A DNA stretch of 64,000 nucleotides, taken from the NCBI RefSeq assembly GCF_900343025.1, contig NZ_OUND01000003.1, forward strand, positions 338,756 to 402,755. Reading direction: 5' to 3'. Both the position numbers and the translations under genes were made by a program. The DNA comes from Arsenophonus endosymbiont of Aleurodicus floccissimus. Its GTDB lineage: Bacteria; Pseudomonadota; Gammaproteobacteria; Enterobacterales; Enterobacteriaceae. Positions 53,991 through 64,000 of the stretch are shown piece after piece (position 1 is the stretch's first letter; each line of letters starts with the position of its first letter). The notes beneath the pieces are model-generated. The model was not told the DNA's origin and ran no database searches. It saw only the letters and a list, made by a program, of their open reading frames with translations.

Positions 53991-54166
53991 AATGTTTAAA
54001 ATTTTTTCATCGTTGATCATCATCAGATATCATGATTAAAAAATTTATTCCTCAATTTGTCTTTTAAATAAATTTTACTTAATACAATAAATTATATCAA
54101 TACTAGTAATATAATAAGTAGAAAATAGAGCAATAAATAATTACGACAGAGGTAGTTAGAATAATT

Positions 54167-55513
54167 ATGAATATTGATGAGGCTGCATTACTGAACCAAA
54201 TTATAAAAACCATCGGCTCAACACGCCGAATATTGGTAGGCTTCAGTGGTGGACTAGATTCAACAGTTTTATTACATGCCTTAGTGTCATTACGTCAAAC
54301 CACAGTGTCAAACCTTAATATCCGTGCGGTTTATATTCATCATGGACTTAATGATAAAGCTGATGATTGGGCTATCTATTGCCAGAAAGTTTGTTTCGAC
54401 TGGCAAGTAGAGTTTTCTTCACAGCATGTTTATATCGACCCAACTAAAAAAGGGATAGAAGCAGCGGCGCGAGATGCAAGATATAAAGCGTTTCGTGAAA
54501 TACTATTACCTGAGGAAATTATTGTTACTGCCCAACATTTGGATGATCAAGCAGAAACTTTTTTATTAGCATTAAAACGGGGCAGTGGGCCAGCAGGTTT
54601 ATCTGCGATGCCAATTTCTATTCCGTTTGCTGATAGCTATTTAATTAGACCCCTATTATCATTCAGCCGTCAGCAATTGTTTGTTTATGCTGAAAAAAAA
54701 GCACTTTCTTGGATAGAAGATGATAGTAATCAAGATCAGCGTTATGACCGTAATTTTTTACGTTTAACTATAATGCCGCATTTTAACCGGCGTTGGCCGC
54801 ATTTTTCACAAGTAGTGGCCAGAAGCGCCAGTTTGTGTGCAGAACAAGAAGCTTTACTCAATGAATTACTACAAGATTATTTATCTCAGCTAGTAACGGC
54901 AGAAGGAGCCTTGCAGCTTGATACTTTAGCAAGTTATTCTGAAATGAAACGTAACGCAATATTACGTCGTTGGTTGAGTTTACATCGAATTTTGATGCCT
55001 TCTCGTGTTCAATTAAAACAAATTTGGCAAGACGTCATCTGCGCGCGCCTAGATGCAGAGCCGCAATTTATATTAGCTAACAACAATGTTATTCGGCGTT
55101 TTAAACAACAGCTTTGGTTGCTGCCACAATTTAACAATCTCACTAAAATTTGTTTAGCGTGGCAGCTGCCTGCCGCGGTTAAATTGCCTGATAACTTAGG
55201 TACGCTAATAGTCACAGATAAGGGAACCGGATTTCGTGCGCCATTACCAAATGAGCAGGTTACTATTCGATTTGGATTAAAAGGAAATATTAAAATTATT
55301 GGTCGTCGTCAGCACGCCAGACGAAGTAAAAAGCTTTGGCAGGAGTTAGGTGTAGCGCCTTGGTTAAGGGAGAGAACGCCTTTAATTTATTATAATGATG
55401 AACTTATTGCGGCCGTTGGTGTATTTATTACTCAATCAGGGCAATTTATTCAAGGTCAGTCTGAATTGAAAGTAAAATGGATAACGAATAAAAAAACCTT
55501 ACTTTTCAAGTAA
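54167..55513 (+). CDS. tilS: tRNA(Ile)-lysidine synthase
   Basis: Converts C34 of the CAU-anticodon tRNA(Ile) to lysidine so that it reads AUA; essential (448 residues; E. coli 432). PP-loop SGGLDS at residues 27-32, VYIHHGLN, AAARDARYKAF, TAQHLDDQAETFLLALKRGSG (PP-loop partner) and WIEDDSNQDQRYDRNFLR are intact, plus the C-terminal tRNA-binding domain (HARRSKKLWQELGVAPWLRE). Retained while several non-essential tRNA modification genes nearby are lost. Confidence 0.95.
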   Translation: MNIDEAALLNQIIKTIGSTRRILVGFSGGLDSTVLLHALVSLRQTTVSNLNIRAVYIHHGLNDKADDWAIYCQKVCFDWQVEFSSQHVYIDPTKKGIEAAARDARYKAFREILLPEEIIVTAQHLDDQAETFLLALKRGSGPAGLSAMPISIPFADSYLIRPLLSFSRQQLFVYAEKKALSWIEDDSNQDQRYDRNFLRLTIMPHFNRRWPHFSQVVARSASLCAEQEALLNELLQDYLSQLVTAEGALQLDTLASYSEMKRNAILRRWLSLHRILMPSRVQLKQIWQDVICARLDAEPQFILANNNVIRRFKQQLWLLPQFNNLTKICLAWQLPAAVKLPDNLGTLIVTDKGTGFRAPLPNEQVTIRFGLKGNIKIIGRRQHARRSKKLWQELGVAPWLRERTPLIYYNDELIAAVGVFITQSGQFIQGQSELKVKWITNKKTLLFK

Positions 55514-55551
55514 GGGGTATTATTGTGCAAGTATAATCAAAGTTTCTTTCA

Positions 55552-55818
55552 TTAACCAGAATGATCAATAACGATGTCGCCAATTTCTGGATGACTAAAA
55601 CTAACAATATGATCTAATCGCAGTTGTTTTTTTTTTCACTAGCAACATCAACAACCAGATATTCAACCTGTTTTTTTTAACAGCAAATCAATTGCTTTGC
55701 CTTCAATAATCTCTCCATTATCCAGTTTTATGGTTAACTGAAGACTATGCTGACAAGCGAGTTCTAAATAATCATAGTCATCACAGTTAATTGGTTTGTA
55801 TTCAGTATCTTTAGACAT
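55552..55818 (-). pseudogene. rof: Rho-binding antiterminator Rof, frameshifted
   Basis: Small Sm-like protein (YaeO) that inhibits Rho (E. coli 84 residues). YKPINCDDYDYLELACQHSLQ is open from ATG 55818; then a run of eight T on the plus strand (55671-55678) shifts the frame before EYLVVDVAS, and a run of ten T (55627-55636) shifts it again before QLRLDHIVSFSHPEIGDIV, ending at 55552. Both breaks lie in homopolymers. Neighbours yaeP, yaeQ and arfB of E. coli are absent. Confidence 0.85.
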
Positions 55819-56082
55819 AATCCCTCACCACTATTGTTAAGTGGCGGTTATTTGCAGCCATTTGTAATTATAAGCATTTACCGCTTAAAGCGCATAATAG
55901 TACCATACTTTTTTTTCAACCGAAGAGAGAAAAATTAGCATGACGCTTGCTAATATTTATTGTACTTAATGAAAATCAATAAATGGTTTTAAATATTGTG
56001 TAACTAAGTAAAATGATTTGGCGAAAATAACCAAATGTTATTGTAATAGATCTATTTTATCGAATGGATTTTGGAGCGGATA

Positions 56083-56743
56083 ATGAAGCGAAAAGTATTG
56101 AATATATTGCTCACAATGAGTGCGATGATCCTTGCTGGTTGCCAGCATAAATTGCCACAATCACATAGCCAAACAATGGATAAAATTTATACTGGCGTAC
56201 TCCCTTGTACAGATTGTTCAGGTATTGAAACAACAGTTCTTTTCAATCCGAATGGTAAATTTATTGAGCAATTAACCTATTTGGGTAAGGAAGAACAAAA
56301 AAATACTTTTTTTACTACAGGAAATTGGACTAAAAAAGGTACTAAATTCTTTTTGATTGATTCTGATGAGCAAAAAACCTATTTTCAACCTAGCATTGAT
56401 GGTAAAAAATAGAATATCTCGATCAGGAAGGAAATCGAATAGAAAGTAATTTAAATTATACCTTAGAGCAAGTAAAGCCAAATAAAAAGAGCGGGGAATA
56501 TAGTTATATCGCTGACGCGGCATTATTTAAAGAGTGTAAAAGTGGACGTACTTACAGTGTGAGTAATATCGATTTAGAAAAGGGATATCTGGCAACCGGT
56601 ATTGAAGCGGGTAAGCCTGTTTATGTCGAAGTTGAGGTTATTACACCATCCGCCCATCAATGGAAGATAGATTGTTTGATGCAACCTTGATCCGGACCGG
56701 CGAGGCTAAATTTGATAAATTGCGTACTTGTCACTCTCACTAA
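56083..56743 (+). pseudogene. nlpE: Outer-membrane lipoprotein NlpE, frameshifted
   Basis: Copper-resistance/surface-sensing lipoprotein that activates the Cpx system. Signal peptide with lipobox LAGC (residue 23 Cys), then YTGVLPCTDCSGIETTVLF with the CxxC motif, to a TAG at 56410. A run of six A (56404-56409) is the shift point; EYLDQEGNRIESNLNYTLEQ and YIADAALFKECKSGRTYSVS follow in the next frame, and a last shift gives the end EAKFDKLRTC. Two lesions. GGAG precedes the ATG. Confidence 0.88.
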
Positions 56744-56804
56744 TTATCAGATATATCAAATGCACAGCTATTTTTGGCAGGGAATTTTGCATCAATAAGG
56801 CTGA

Positions 56805-58520
56805 TTAGTTAAGTTTTGTTTTTAGAAAATCAACTATCTCAGCAAGATCAATAAATTCTTTCTCATTATCTCGCCGTTGTTTATATTCAAACTTGTTGTC
56901 ATTTAAATCACGATCACCGATCACGATGGTATGAGGTATTCCAATAAGCTCCATATCAGCAAACATTACACCAGGCCGTTCTTTGCGATCATCAATAATG
57001 ACATCAATACCATTGGCTTGCAAGTCACAGTATAGTTTTTCAGCAACTTCTTTAACGCGATAGGATTTATGCATATTCATTGGTAAAATAGCAACTTGGA
57101 AAGGTGCGATCGCATCAGACCAAATAATTCCTTTATCATCATGGCTCTGTTCAATTGCTGCTGCTACAATCCGCGTGAAACCGATACCATAACATCCCAT
57201 CGTTACCGTTTGATTATGGCCATCTTCATTTTGAACGCTGGCCTTCATTGCTTCAGAATATTTGGTTCCTAGTTGAAAAATGTGGCCAACTTCAATTCCA
57301 CGTTTAATTTGAACAGTTCCTTTACCATCTGGACTAGGATCGCCTTCGACTACATTGCGTAGATCATAAACGTCGGGTAAAGGTAGATCCCGTTGCCAAT
57401 TGATACCAAAATAGTGTTTATGATCAATATTGGCGCCGGCACTAAAATCACTCATCACGGCAACGCTGCGGTCGATAATCGCTGGTATTGGCAAATTAAC
57501 CGGGCCTAATGAACCAGGACCTGCATGCAGGATTGCACGTATTTCTTCTTCTGTCGCGAATTTCAGTGGACTTGCAACTAGACGATGTTTTTCTGCTTTG
57601 ATCTCATTTAATTCATGATCACCACGGATCAATAAGGCAACAAGCTGATGATCACTCTCTTTTGCTGCATTGACAATTAGGGTTTTAACTGTTTTTTCAA
57701 TAGGTAAATTATGTTGATTAATTAGCTCGGCAATAGTTTTGGCGTCAGGGGTATCGATGAGACGCATATCTTCAGCTGGAGCAGCACGCTCTTCTGTAAG
57801 ACAAATTGCCTCTGCCAGCTCAATATTAGCGGCATAATCTGAAGCAGTAGAAAAAACAATATTATCTTCACCACTATCAGCTAATACCTGAAATTCATGC
57901 GAAGCATTGCCACCAATAGAGCCAGTATCTGCTTGCACTGCCCTAAAATTGAAGCCAATACGGGTAAAGATTGTACTATATGCCTTGTACATTGCATCGT
58001 AAGTTTGTTGCAGCGAGTTTTGATCGGTATGAAAAGAATAAGCGTCTTTCATAATAAACTCACGGGAGCGCATCACACCAAAACGTGGCCTTACTTCATC
58101 ACGAAATTTTGTTTGGATTTGGTAAAGGTTTAACGGCAGCTGCTTATAAGAAGTCACTTCATTACGAATAAGATCGGTAATTACCTCTTCATGAGTCGGA
58201 CCCAACACAAAAGGTCGTTCGCCACGATCAACAAAACGAAGTAACTCTGGGCCATATTGCTCCCAACGCCCACTTTCTTGCCATAAATCTGCTGGCTGAA
58301 CTATCGGCATGGAAATCTCAATTGCACCCGCACGATTCATTTCTTCACGAATAATGTTCTCAACTTTGCGCAGCACACGAACACCGGTTGGTAGCCAGTC
58401 ATATAGTCCTGAAGCAAGTTTACGGATCATACCTGCGCGAAGCATCAGCTTATGACTGACAACTTCTGCGTCGGCGGGAGTCTCTTTTAAAGTAGAGAGA
58501 AGATATTGGCTTGTACGCAT
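56805..58520 (-). CDS. proS: Prolyl-tRNA synthetase
   Basis: Class II synthetase with an inserted editing domain (571 residues; E. coli 572). Motif 1 [20 protein letters not shown] (20 residues), motif 2 [21 protein letters not shown] (21-residue region, abbreviated here as [16 protein letters not shown]), editing insert about 224-400, motif 3 [16 protein letters not shown], and the C-terminal anticodon-binding domain. Intact. Confidence 0.96.
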   Translation of the reverse strand: MRTSQYLLSTLKETPADAEVVSHKLMLRAGMIRKLASGLYDWLPTGVRVLRKVENIIREEMNRAGAIEISMPIVQPADLWQESGRWEQYGPELLRFVDRGERPFVLGPTHEEVITDLIRNEVTSYKQLPLNLYQIQTKFRDEVRPRFGVMRSREFIMKDAYSFHTDQNSLQQTYDAMYKAYSTIFTRIGFNFRAVQADTGSIGGNASHEFQVLADSGEDNIVFSTASDYAANIELAEAICLTEERAAPAEDMRLIDTPDAKTIAELINQHNLPIEKTVKTLIVNAAKESDHQLVALLIRGDHELNEIKAEKHRLVASPLKFATEEEIRAILHAGPGSLGPVNLPIPAIIDRSVAVMSDFSAGANIDHKHYFGINWQRDLPLPDVYDLRNVVEGDPSPDGKGTVQIKRGIEVGHIFQLGTKYSEAMKASVQNEDGHNQTVTMGCYGIGFTRIVAAAIEQSHDDKGIIWSDAIAPFQVAILPMNMHKSYRVKEVAEKLYCDLQANGIDVIIDDRKERPGVMFADMELIGIPHTIVIGDRDLNDNKFEYKQRRDNEKEFIDLAEIVDFLKTKLN

Positions 58521-58690
58521 TATTAGCTTCCATAAACAACGAATTACTTCCAGTTGGTATTAACAACCATTAAAACAAAATTATCCCTTAGTCTACCAGC
58601 GAGTTGCTAATGTCTAAAGAGATAACTTAATTTTTTAGCCTATCTATAGCGAGAACGGCAGTGATATTTGCTGAAACCTGCCATTTAACA

Positions 58691-59338
58691 TTAAATCAAG
58701 CAAATGGACAGCGTAAATTTTTTCGTCAGCTTCGTTTTTTTATAAGCTGGACATGGATCTTGCGCTAAAACTTGACGAATAAAACGCTCAAGAAAAGGAT
58801 AGCGGGTTTGTTGCTCAATCAGCTGTTTTTGGGCAGTAGCTGAAAAAACCACTTTCATTTCACTGGCCGGTGCAGCTTGGGCAAATCCAGCCACCGCTTT
58901 TGGTAAAGACTCCGGAAATGGCAGATAGGGTTTTATATCAATAACAGGGGTGCCATCAACTAAATCCATACTACCTAAAGCTAAACTTACTTCGTTATCA
59001 CAGATAATTAAATTTTTGAATTCTATTAATGACATACCTATTGGGTTAGGACGAAATGGAGAACGAGTGGCGAAAACACCCATTTTGGTATTACCACCTA
59101 ACCGGGGAGGCCTTACTAATGGACGCCAACTTTCATTCATGGTTTGATGAAAAATGAAAATAAGCCAAATATGGCTAAATTGTTCTAATCCACGAACAAC
59201 ATCAGGATGATTATAAGGCAGAAATAGGCACAAATAACCCTGTCCATCATCAATTAAGCATGGTTGTCTCGGGATGGCAAATTTTTCTTTATAAGGTGAC
59301 TTTATCACCCCGATCACGTTAAATTGAAAATTATTCAT
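58691..59338 (-). CDS. trmO: tRNA m6t6A37 methyltransferase TrmO, damaged C-terminus
   Basis: TsaA-family SAM-dependent enzyme (YaeB) methylating t6A37 of tRNA(Thr). The N-terminal beta-barrel catalytic domain is complete (VIGVIKSPYKEKFAIPRQP, RPPRLGGNTKMGVFATRSPF, RPNPIGMSLIE, LVDGTPVIDIKPYLPF). After CPAYKK a run of seven A shifts the frame: the usual tail is readable downstream (IYAVHLLD, then VKWQVSANITAVLAID in a third frame, to about 58627). The protein is 215 residues against 235, with an altered last 13. May still be active or may be decaying. Confidence 0.8.
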   Translation of the reverse strand: MNNFQFNVIGVIKSPYKEKFAIPRQPCLIDDGQGYLCLFLPYNHPDVVRGLEQFSHIWLIFIFHQTMNESWRPLVRPPRLGGNTKMGVFATRSPFRPNPIGMSLIEFKNLIICDNEVSLALGSMDLVDGTPVIDIKPYLPFPESLPKAVAGFAQAAPASEMKVVFSATAQKQLIEQQTRYPFLERFIRQVLAQDPCPAYKKTKLTKKFTLSICLI

Positions 59339-59730
59339 TAATAATATTTAGCATAGAGCCTTCACAAATAGCAGTTTGATAACAATCGGGTGTGCTAATT
59401 ATTTCACAACGGTACAATAGTACGGCATTGGCACCAAGAGAAGAGGCCTTTTTCAGCATGTTTTTTTTCGCGCTATTGGAATACTTACACCTGGAGCTTG
59501 TCGATTAGGTTGGCATGAAATACCGGAAACAATATCTAGATCTTTAAATGGTTTACCCAGCAACGCTTCTGTTTTATCAATAATTTTTACCACAGATCGC
59601 TTTTGTGGTGATTTTTTTGATAACATTTTTGGGATTTTTTAGCGAGTTATCTGGTTTATTATATTCAGCTGAAGAAAGTACATTACAGCCTGAGATACAG
59701 GGTGTAAGAACAACAGAGTAATAGGCGCAT
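59331..59730 (-). pseudogene. rcsF: Rcs sensor lipoprotein RcsF, degraded
   Basis: Outer-membrane lipoprotein that threads through BamA-OMP complexes and triggers the Rcs phosphorelay. A lipobox (ISGC) is readable but out of frame with the only ATG (59730). NKPDNSLKNPKN follows; an A run near 59610-59620 shifts again to KRSVVKIIDKTEALLGKPFKD, SCQPNRQAPG, ANAVLLYRCE and CYQTAICEGSMLNI, keeping the four core cysteines. The stop overlaps the trmO start by eight bases. At least two frameshifts. Confidence 0.85.
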
Positions 59731-59813
59731 ATAAATTCCTTATTAAAGAAATCAAATAGAACTGCAAATCAGTTTTAGCCATAATAATAGAAACAATTGA
59801 CTGTATAAAATTT

Positions 59814-59858
59814 ATAATAAAACCAGCGAATATAATCCTAATCCGCTGGTTTTATTAT
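59814..59858. terminator. Bidirectional-type terminator after metQ
   Basis: Perfect 15-bp stem (59814-59828 with 59844-59858; core AAAACCAGCG/CGCTGGTTTT) and a 15-base loop. Ends the metNIQ operon on the minus strand. Confidence 0.85.
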
Positions 59859-59884
59859 AATGTCATTTTTTTTTGAGAAAGCGA

Positions 59885-60706
59885 TTACCAGCCAGGGATA
59901 GCACCACCGCCAAAAATTTTATTGGCTGTTTCAGCTACTTCTTCGGATTGATAGGCTTTAACAAACTTTTTCACATTTTCATTATCTTTATTATCTTCAC
60001 GACTCACAATGAGATTTACATAAGGTGAATTTTTGTCCTCTACGAACAATCCATCTTTTGCGGGCGTTAATTTAGGTTCGGCGCTACTAGCCCAAGTTGA
60101 ATTAATAATCGCTAGTGCAATTTTCGGGTCATCTAAACTACGGGGTAATTGTGGTGCTTCAAGTTCAATAAAGTTCAGCTTTTTTGGATTTTCGGTGATA
60201 TCCAATATAGTGGGTTGTAAACCGGCACTGGCATTTACTTTGATTAGCCCTTGTTTTTGTAGCAACAATAGTGAACGTCCTAAATTGGTAGGATCATTCG
60301 GGATCGCGATTTGGTCGCCATCAGGTAGTTGTTCAATAGATTTAATTTTTTTAGAATAAGCCGCAATAGGATAAATAAAGGTGTTTCCAACAGCGACTAA
60401 TTTATAATTGTGATCTTTAATTTGTTGCTCTAAATAAGGTTTATGTTGAAATACATTAAGATCAATATCGCTCTTGTCCAGTGATTCATTTGGCAGTACA
60501 AAATCATTAAAGGTAACTAATTCAACATCTAGCTGATATTTTTCTTTGGCAACTTTTTGTGCGACTTCAGCCACTGCTAACTCTTTCCCCATAATGACAC
60601 CCACTTTAATGTGATTAGGTTTTTCTGTTTTTTCACCACAGCCACTAAAAACTAATATGCTTAATAGCGCTGCAACAGCGGGGCTGATTTTTATTTTGAT
60701 AGACAT
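59885..60706 (-). CDS. metQ: Methionine ABC transporter, binding lipoprotein MetQ
   Basis: Substrate-binding lipoprotein for D/L-methionine (273 residues; E. coli 271). Signal with lipobox FSGC (Cys23), then HIKVGVIMGKELAVAEVAQ, LNVFQHKPYLEQQIKDHN and NDPTNLGRSLLLLQKQGLI, and the binding-site IINSTWASSAEPKL block. C-terminal FGGGAIPGW. Intact; last gene of metNIQ. Confidence 0.96.
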   Translation of the reverse strand: MSIKIKISPAVAALLSILVFSGCGEKTEKPNHIKVGVIMGKELAVAEVAQKVAKEKYQLDVELVTFNDFVLPNESLDKSDIDLNVFQHKPYLEQQIKDHNYKLVAVGNTFIYPIAAYSKKIKSIEQLPDGDQIAIPNDPTNLGRSLLLLQKQGLIKVNASAGLQPTILDITENPKKLNFIELEAPQLPRSLDDPKIALAIINSTWASSAEPKLTPAKDGLFVEDKNSPYVNLIVSREDNKDNENVKKFVKAYQSEEVAETANKIFGGGAIPGW

Positions 60707-60738
60707 AATTACCTCTATAAGACTAAATCTTAGTGCTT

Positions 60739-61401
60739 TTAAACAATAATTTTATTTACGTGTTTTTTCATTACGTGATTACCAACAAATTGAATAATAA
60801 AAACTAAAATAATCAGTAAAGCAAGAACCGTATTCATAACAGTAGGGTTATAGGTATAATAGCCGTATTGCATAGCAATCTGACCCAGTCCACCAGAACC
60901 CACTGCACCGCCCATTGCAGAGTAACCTACTAACATAATTAAAGTAATGGTCGCTGCGTTGACTAAACCGGGTAAAGATTCAGGCAACAGAATTTTACCA
61001 ATGATTTGTAGTGGCGTTGCGCCCATTGAGCGTGCAGCTTCAATTAATCCATTGGGGATCTCTAATAGAGTATTTTCAACGATACGGGCAATGAAAGGTG
61101 CTGCACCAATAGTTAACGGAACAATCGCGGCCTGAATACCGATAGATGTGCCGACAATTAATTTAGTTAATGGAATAATCCAAACCAATAAAATAATAAA
61201 TGGAATAGAACGAAACACATTAACCAATGCAGACACTATTCGATAAAGGGTAAGATTTTCCATAACTTGCCCGGGGCGGGTCACATAAAGCAATATGCCA
61301 ATAGGAAGCCCTAATAAAAACCCCAAAAATCCCGATACAAAAGTCATGATAAGTGTATCTAACGTACCATTTAGTAGCAGAATGATCATTTTTTCAGACA
61401 T
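60739..61401 (-). CDS. metI: Methionine ABC transporter permease MetI
   Basis: Inner-membrane permease (220 residues; E. coli 217) with five hydrophobic segments and the coupling-helix EAA motif [21 protein letters not shown], shown here as [19 protein letters not shown]. Begins eight bases inside metN. Intact. Confidence 0.95.
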   Translation of the reverse strand: MSEKMIILLLNGTLDTLIMTFVSGFLGFLLGLPIGILLYVTRPGQVMENLTLYRIVSALVNVFRSIPFIILLVWIIPLTKLIVGTSIGIQAAIVPLTIGAAPFIARIVENTLLEIPNGLIEAARSMGATPLQIIGKILLPESLPGLVNAATITLIMLVGYSAMGGAVGSGGLGQIAMQYGYYTYNPTVMNTVLALLIILVFIIQFVGNHVMKKHVNKIIV

Positions 61402-62425
61402 AACCTAAGATCTCCACTTTTACATGGTGCTCTTCTAAAAAAGTAATTGATTTTTCAATACCTTCTTCAAGACCATGAAATTCAGCAAGCATAAAACCAA
61501 ATTTAACACCACCGGCGTAATCAATTTGTGAGCTCAATATATTGATATCAGTATTAAATTTTCTAACAACCATTGAAATTAATGGTGCATCGACTGACTT
61601 ACCGGTAAATTCCAATTTCAATAATGGCGATAAATCTGGTGCTGGCACCATCTGCAAACGTGTTTGATAATCTTCAGGAATATCTAATACGAATGTTGAT
61701 TTAATAAAATTTTGCGCAATTGGTGTCTTAGGATGAGAAAATACCGCACTAACGCTATCTTGTTCTATTAAACGCCCTTCACTGATAATCGCGACTTGAT
61801 CGCATATACGTTTTACAACATCCATTTCGTGAGTAATAAGTAATATGGTTAAACCTAGACGTCGATTAATATCTTTTAATAGCTCAAGAATAGAACGGGT
61901 TGTTGCTGGATCTAATGCACTTGTCGCTTCATCACATAATAATATTTTAGGCGAATTGGCTAAAGCGCGAGCTATAGCAACGCGTTGCTTCTGTCCTCCT
62001 GATAGACTGGCTGGATAGGCATCTTTTTTATTTGCTAAACCGACTAGCTTTAATAACTCTGTTACACGTTGATGGATTTCGGCTTTTGGCGTGTTATCTA
62101 GTTCTAGAGGCAAGGCAATATTATCGAAAACATTGCGTGATGAAAGTAGATTGAAATGTTGGAAAATCATGCCGATAGTACGACGCATTAAGATTAATTC
62201 TTTTTCAGAAAGATCTGTCAACGCTTGCCCATCAATAAATACTTCACCTTTCGTTGGGCGTTCAAGCATATTGACGCAACGAATTAGCGTACTTTTTCCG
62301 GCACCGGAAGCACCGATAACTCCATAAATTTGGCCTTGAGGAACATGCAGATTAATATTGGTTAATGCGTGAATTGCATGTGCTCCTTGGTGAAAATTTT
62401 TATTAATGTTAGAAAGTCTTATCAT
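61394..62425 (-). CDS. metN: Methionine ABC transporter ATPase MetN
   Basis: ATPase of the methionine importer (343 residues, as in E. coli). Walker [10 protein letters not shown] near residue 38, signature [15 protein letters not shown], Walker [13 protein letters not shown], and the C-terminal ACT-like NIL domain (about 265-343) that senses methionine. First gene of metNIQ, behind a promoter containing a perfect MetJ box. The symbiont thus keeps regulated methionine uptake. Confidence 0.96.
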   Translation of the reverse strand: MIRLSNINKNFHQGAHAIHALTNINLHVPQGQIYGVIGASGAGKSTLIRCVNMLERPTKGEVFIDGQALTDLSEKELILMRRTIGMIFQHFNLLSSRNVFDNIALPLELDNTPKAEIHQRVTELLKLVGLANKKDAYPASLSGGQKQRVAIARALANSPKILLCDEATSALDPATTRSILELLKDINRRLGLTILLITHEMDVVKRICDQVAIISEGRLIEQDSVSAVFSHPKTPIAQNFIKSTFVLDIPEDYQTRLQMVPAPDLSPLLKLEFTGKSVDAPLISMVVRKFNTDINILSSQIDYAGGVKFGFMLAEFHGLEEGIEKSITFLEEHHVKVEILGYV

Positions 62426-62487
62426 TATTGTGATCTACTAAATAATGGAAATAGAGTGGTAAGAAAATTCGACTATATTTAACACGG

Positions 62488-62516
62488 ATGTTAAGGTGTT
62501 TAGACGTCTAAGTCAA
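62488..62516 (-). promoter_or_regulatory. metNIQ promoter with MetJ operator
   Basis: Minus-strand -35 TTGACT (62511-62516) and -10 TAACAT (62488-62493), 17-base spacer. The spacer contains AGACGTCT (62502-62509), the exact MetJ consensus; the adjacent octamer AGGTGTTT (62494-62501) is a 5/8 match, giving the tandem arrangement MetJ needs. Repression by S-adenosylmethionine-MetJ is expected. Confidence 0.85.
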
Positions 62517-62596
62517 CAAAAATATAAATACGACTCTTGTTCTTATTTAGCTGCTTTTCATATAATGAAGAAAGTTAAATTTAATGGAGTAATGTG

Positions 62597-63149
62597 GTGA
62601 GTCAAAGTATTCCGGCAATTTTCCTCGATCGTGATGGTACTATTAACCTCGATCATGGTTATGTTTATGAAATAGATAATTTTCAGTTTATCGAAGGCGC
62701 AATTGAAGCAATGCTTGAATCAAAAAAAAATGGGCTATGCATTGATTCTTGTTACTAATCAATCAGGTATTGCAAGAGGATCCTTCACAGAAGCACAATT
62801 TCTTGAACTGACTGAATGGATGGATTGGTCTCTTATTGATCGTGGCGTTGAGCTTGATGGTATTTATTATTGTCCTCATCATCCTGATGCAATTGAACAA
62901 AAATATAAACAAATATGCGATTGCCGTAAGCCGAAAGCCGGTATGCTATTGGCAGCGCAAAAACAACTTAATATTAATATGAAGATCTCTTATATGGTGG
63001 GCGACAAGCTTTCTGATATGCAAGCCGGTAAAGAAGCGCATATTGGCACTAATGTATTGGTAACTACAGGAAAATTTATCACTGAAGATGATAAGAAGTC
63101 TGTTGATTGGATTATAAATAGCCTGGCAGATTTACCTAATAAGAAATAA
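62597..63149 (+). pseudogene. gmhB: D-glycero-beta-D-manno-heptose-1,7-bisphosphate phosphatase, frameshifted
   Basis: HAD phosphatase for ADP-heptose synthesis in LPS core. GTG start; HAD motif 1 [15 protein letters not shown] and IDNFQFIEG are in frame to about 62720, where a run of nine A (62722-62730) shifts it; with eight A the reading continues [30 protein letters not shown] and [14 protein letters not shown] (motif 4) to 63149, full length (about 184). A single homopolymer lesion, so error or slippage is possible. Located between metN and rRNA as in E. coli rrnH. Confidence 0.85.
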
Positions 63150-63218
63150 AAAATCGGCAATAAAAAAGTAACGGTATTGTTCATAAATAAAGCAAATTTA
63201 TTTTTTTCAAAAAAGTAC

Positions 63219-63246
63219 TTGTACAAAGCTAAAATCAATCTATAAT
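63219..63246 (+). promoter_or_regulatory. rRNA operon P1-type promoter
   Basis: TTGTAC (63219-63224), 16-base spacer, TATAAT (63241-63246), followed by the GC-rich discriminator GCCCTCCCG typical of stringently controlled rRNA promoters. About 335 bases before 16S. A second, weaker core (TAATAT at 63322-63327 followed by ACGCCACC) may be P2. Confidence 0.8.
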
Positions 63247-63353
63247 GCCCTCCCGTTAACGCAATTTACTCATCAATTGATGAATAAATAAAAGCGTAAA
63301 GGAAAATTAAGGTGAAAAGCGTAATATACGCCACCTCGCGGCCCAGTTTGTAC

Positions 63354-63364
63354 GTTCTTTAACA
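63354..63364 (+). promoter_or_regulatory. rRNA leader boxA antitermination element
   Basis: GTTCTTTAACA, followed by AATTAATCAGACAATCTGTG, closely matches the enterobacterial rrn leader boxA (GCTCTTTAACA) and its downstream conserved region, the NusB/S10-dependent antitermination signal. Confidence 0.8.
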
Positions 63365-63580
63365 ATTAATCAGACAATCTGTGTGGGCACTCGCAAGACA
63401 TCATCAAAAAATTATTTGATTTTAAAGTCTTGAAGAGTGACAAAACAGTTAATTCATATATGAACTAATATGTAGTAACGTTATTTTGGTCGGCAGCAGC
63501 GAAGGTAATCAAACATCGGCAAAGCGAGTTGAACAAAAGGGCGTTATGGTCAGTAAAACATTCTTTGAGCATGAAGTTTT

Positions 63581-64000
<420 letters not shown>

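Overview
The window looks like a stretch of chromosome from a host-restricted gammaproteobacterial symbiont of the order Enterobacterales, closest in flavour to Arsenophonus/Providencia-type Morganellaceae. The reasons are the AT-rich sequence, Escherichia-like gene order over two long blocks, a partial 16S gene with Proteus/Providencia/Arsenophonus-like signatures, and a very high density of genes that are recognisable end to end but broken by frameshifts or stop codons. I see no insertion sequence, prophage, CRISPR array, toxin locus or other mobile cargo, and no undescribed multi-gene system that I can defend.

Layout. 1-2.0 kb holds the decayed prepilin-like cluster ppdA-ppdB-ygdB-ppdC. 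2.0-13.8 kb holds recC-ptrA-recB-recD, with all three RecBCD subunits intact and ptrA broken. 14-32.7 kb is mostly erosion: an unrecognised pseudogene, argA, tcdA, csdA, gcvA, ygdD, rlmM, xni, ppnN, queF, yqcC, truC, yaeH, dapD and glnD are all damaged. amiC, syd, an initiator-type tRNA and two regulatory RNAs (gcvB and a shortened csrB-like RNA) survive there. 32.8-55.5 kb is the classical map / rpsB-tsf-pyrH-frr / dxr-ispU-cdsA-rseP-bamA-skp-lpxD-fabZ-lpxA-lpxB-rnhB-dnaE-accA / tilS block and is nearly intact. pyrH and dnaE each carry one apparent single-base frameshift. 55.5-63.1 kb carries broken rof, nlpE, rcsF and gmhB, C-terminally damaged trmO, and intact proS and metNIQ. The window ends in an rRNA operon leader and the first ~420 bases of 16S rRNA.

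How it works together. What is kept is recombinational repair (RecBCD), translation (S2, EF-Ts, RRF, ProRS, TilS, MetAP), isoprenoid and undecaprenyl synthesis, CDP-DAG, lipid A, fatty-acid synthesis, outer-membrane assembly (BamA, Skp, RseP), septal amidase AmiC and methionine uptake. What is lost is amino-acid synthesis and nitrogen sensing (argA, apparently dapD, glnD), optional tRNA/rRNA modification (tcdA/csdA, rlmM, queF, truC, part of trmO), envelope-stress sensing lipoproteins (nlpE, rcsF) and prepilin-like proteins.

Caution. Several lesions are one-base changes, often in homopolymers, and two hit genes normally essential (pyrH, dnaE). The 16S segment also has extra bases in runs at a universally conserved site. 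Part of the apparent decay may therefore be sequence error. Genes with many independent lesions (argA, tcdA, csdA, gcvA, rlmM, glnD, ppdB) are convincingly dead; genes with one lesion (xni, dapD, pyrH, dnaE, gmhB) are not.
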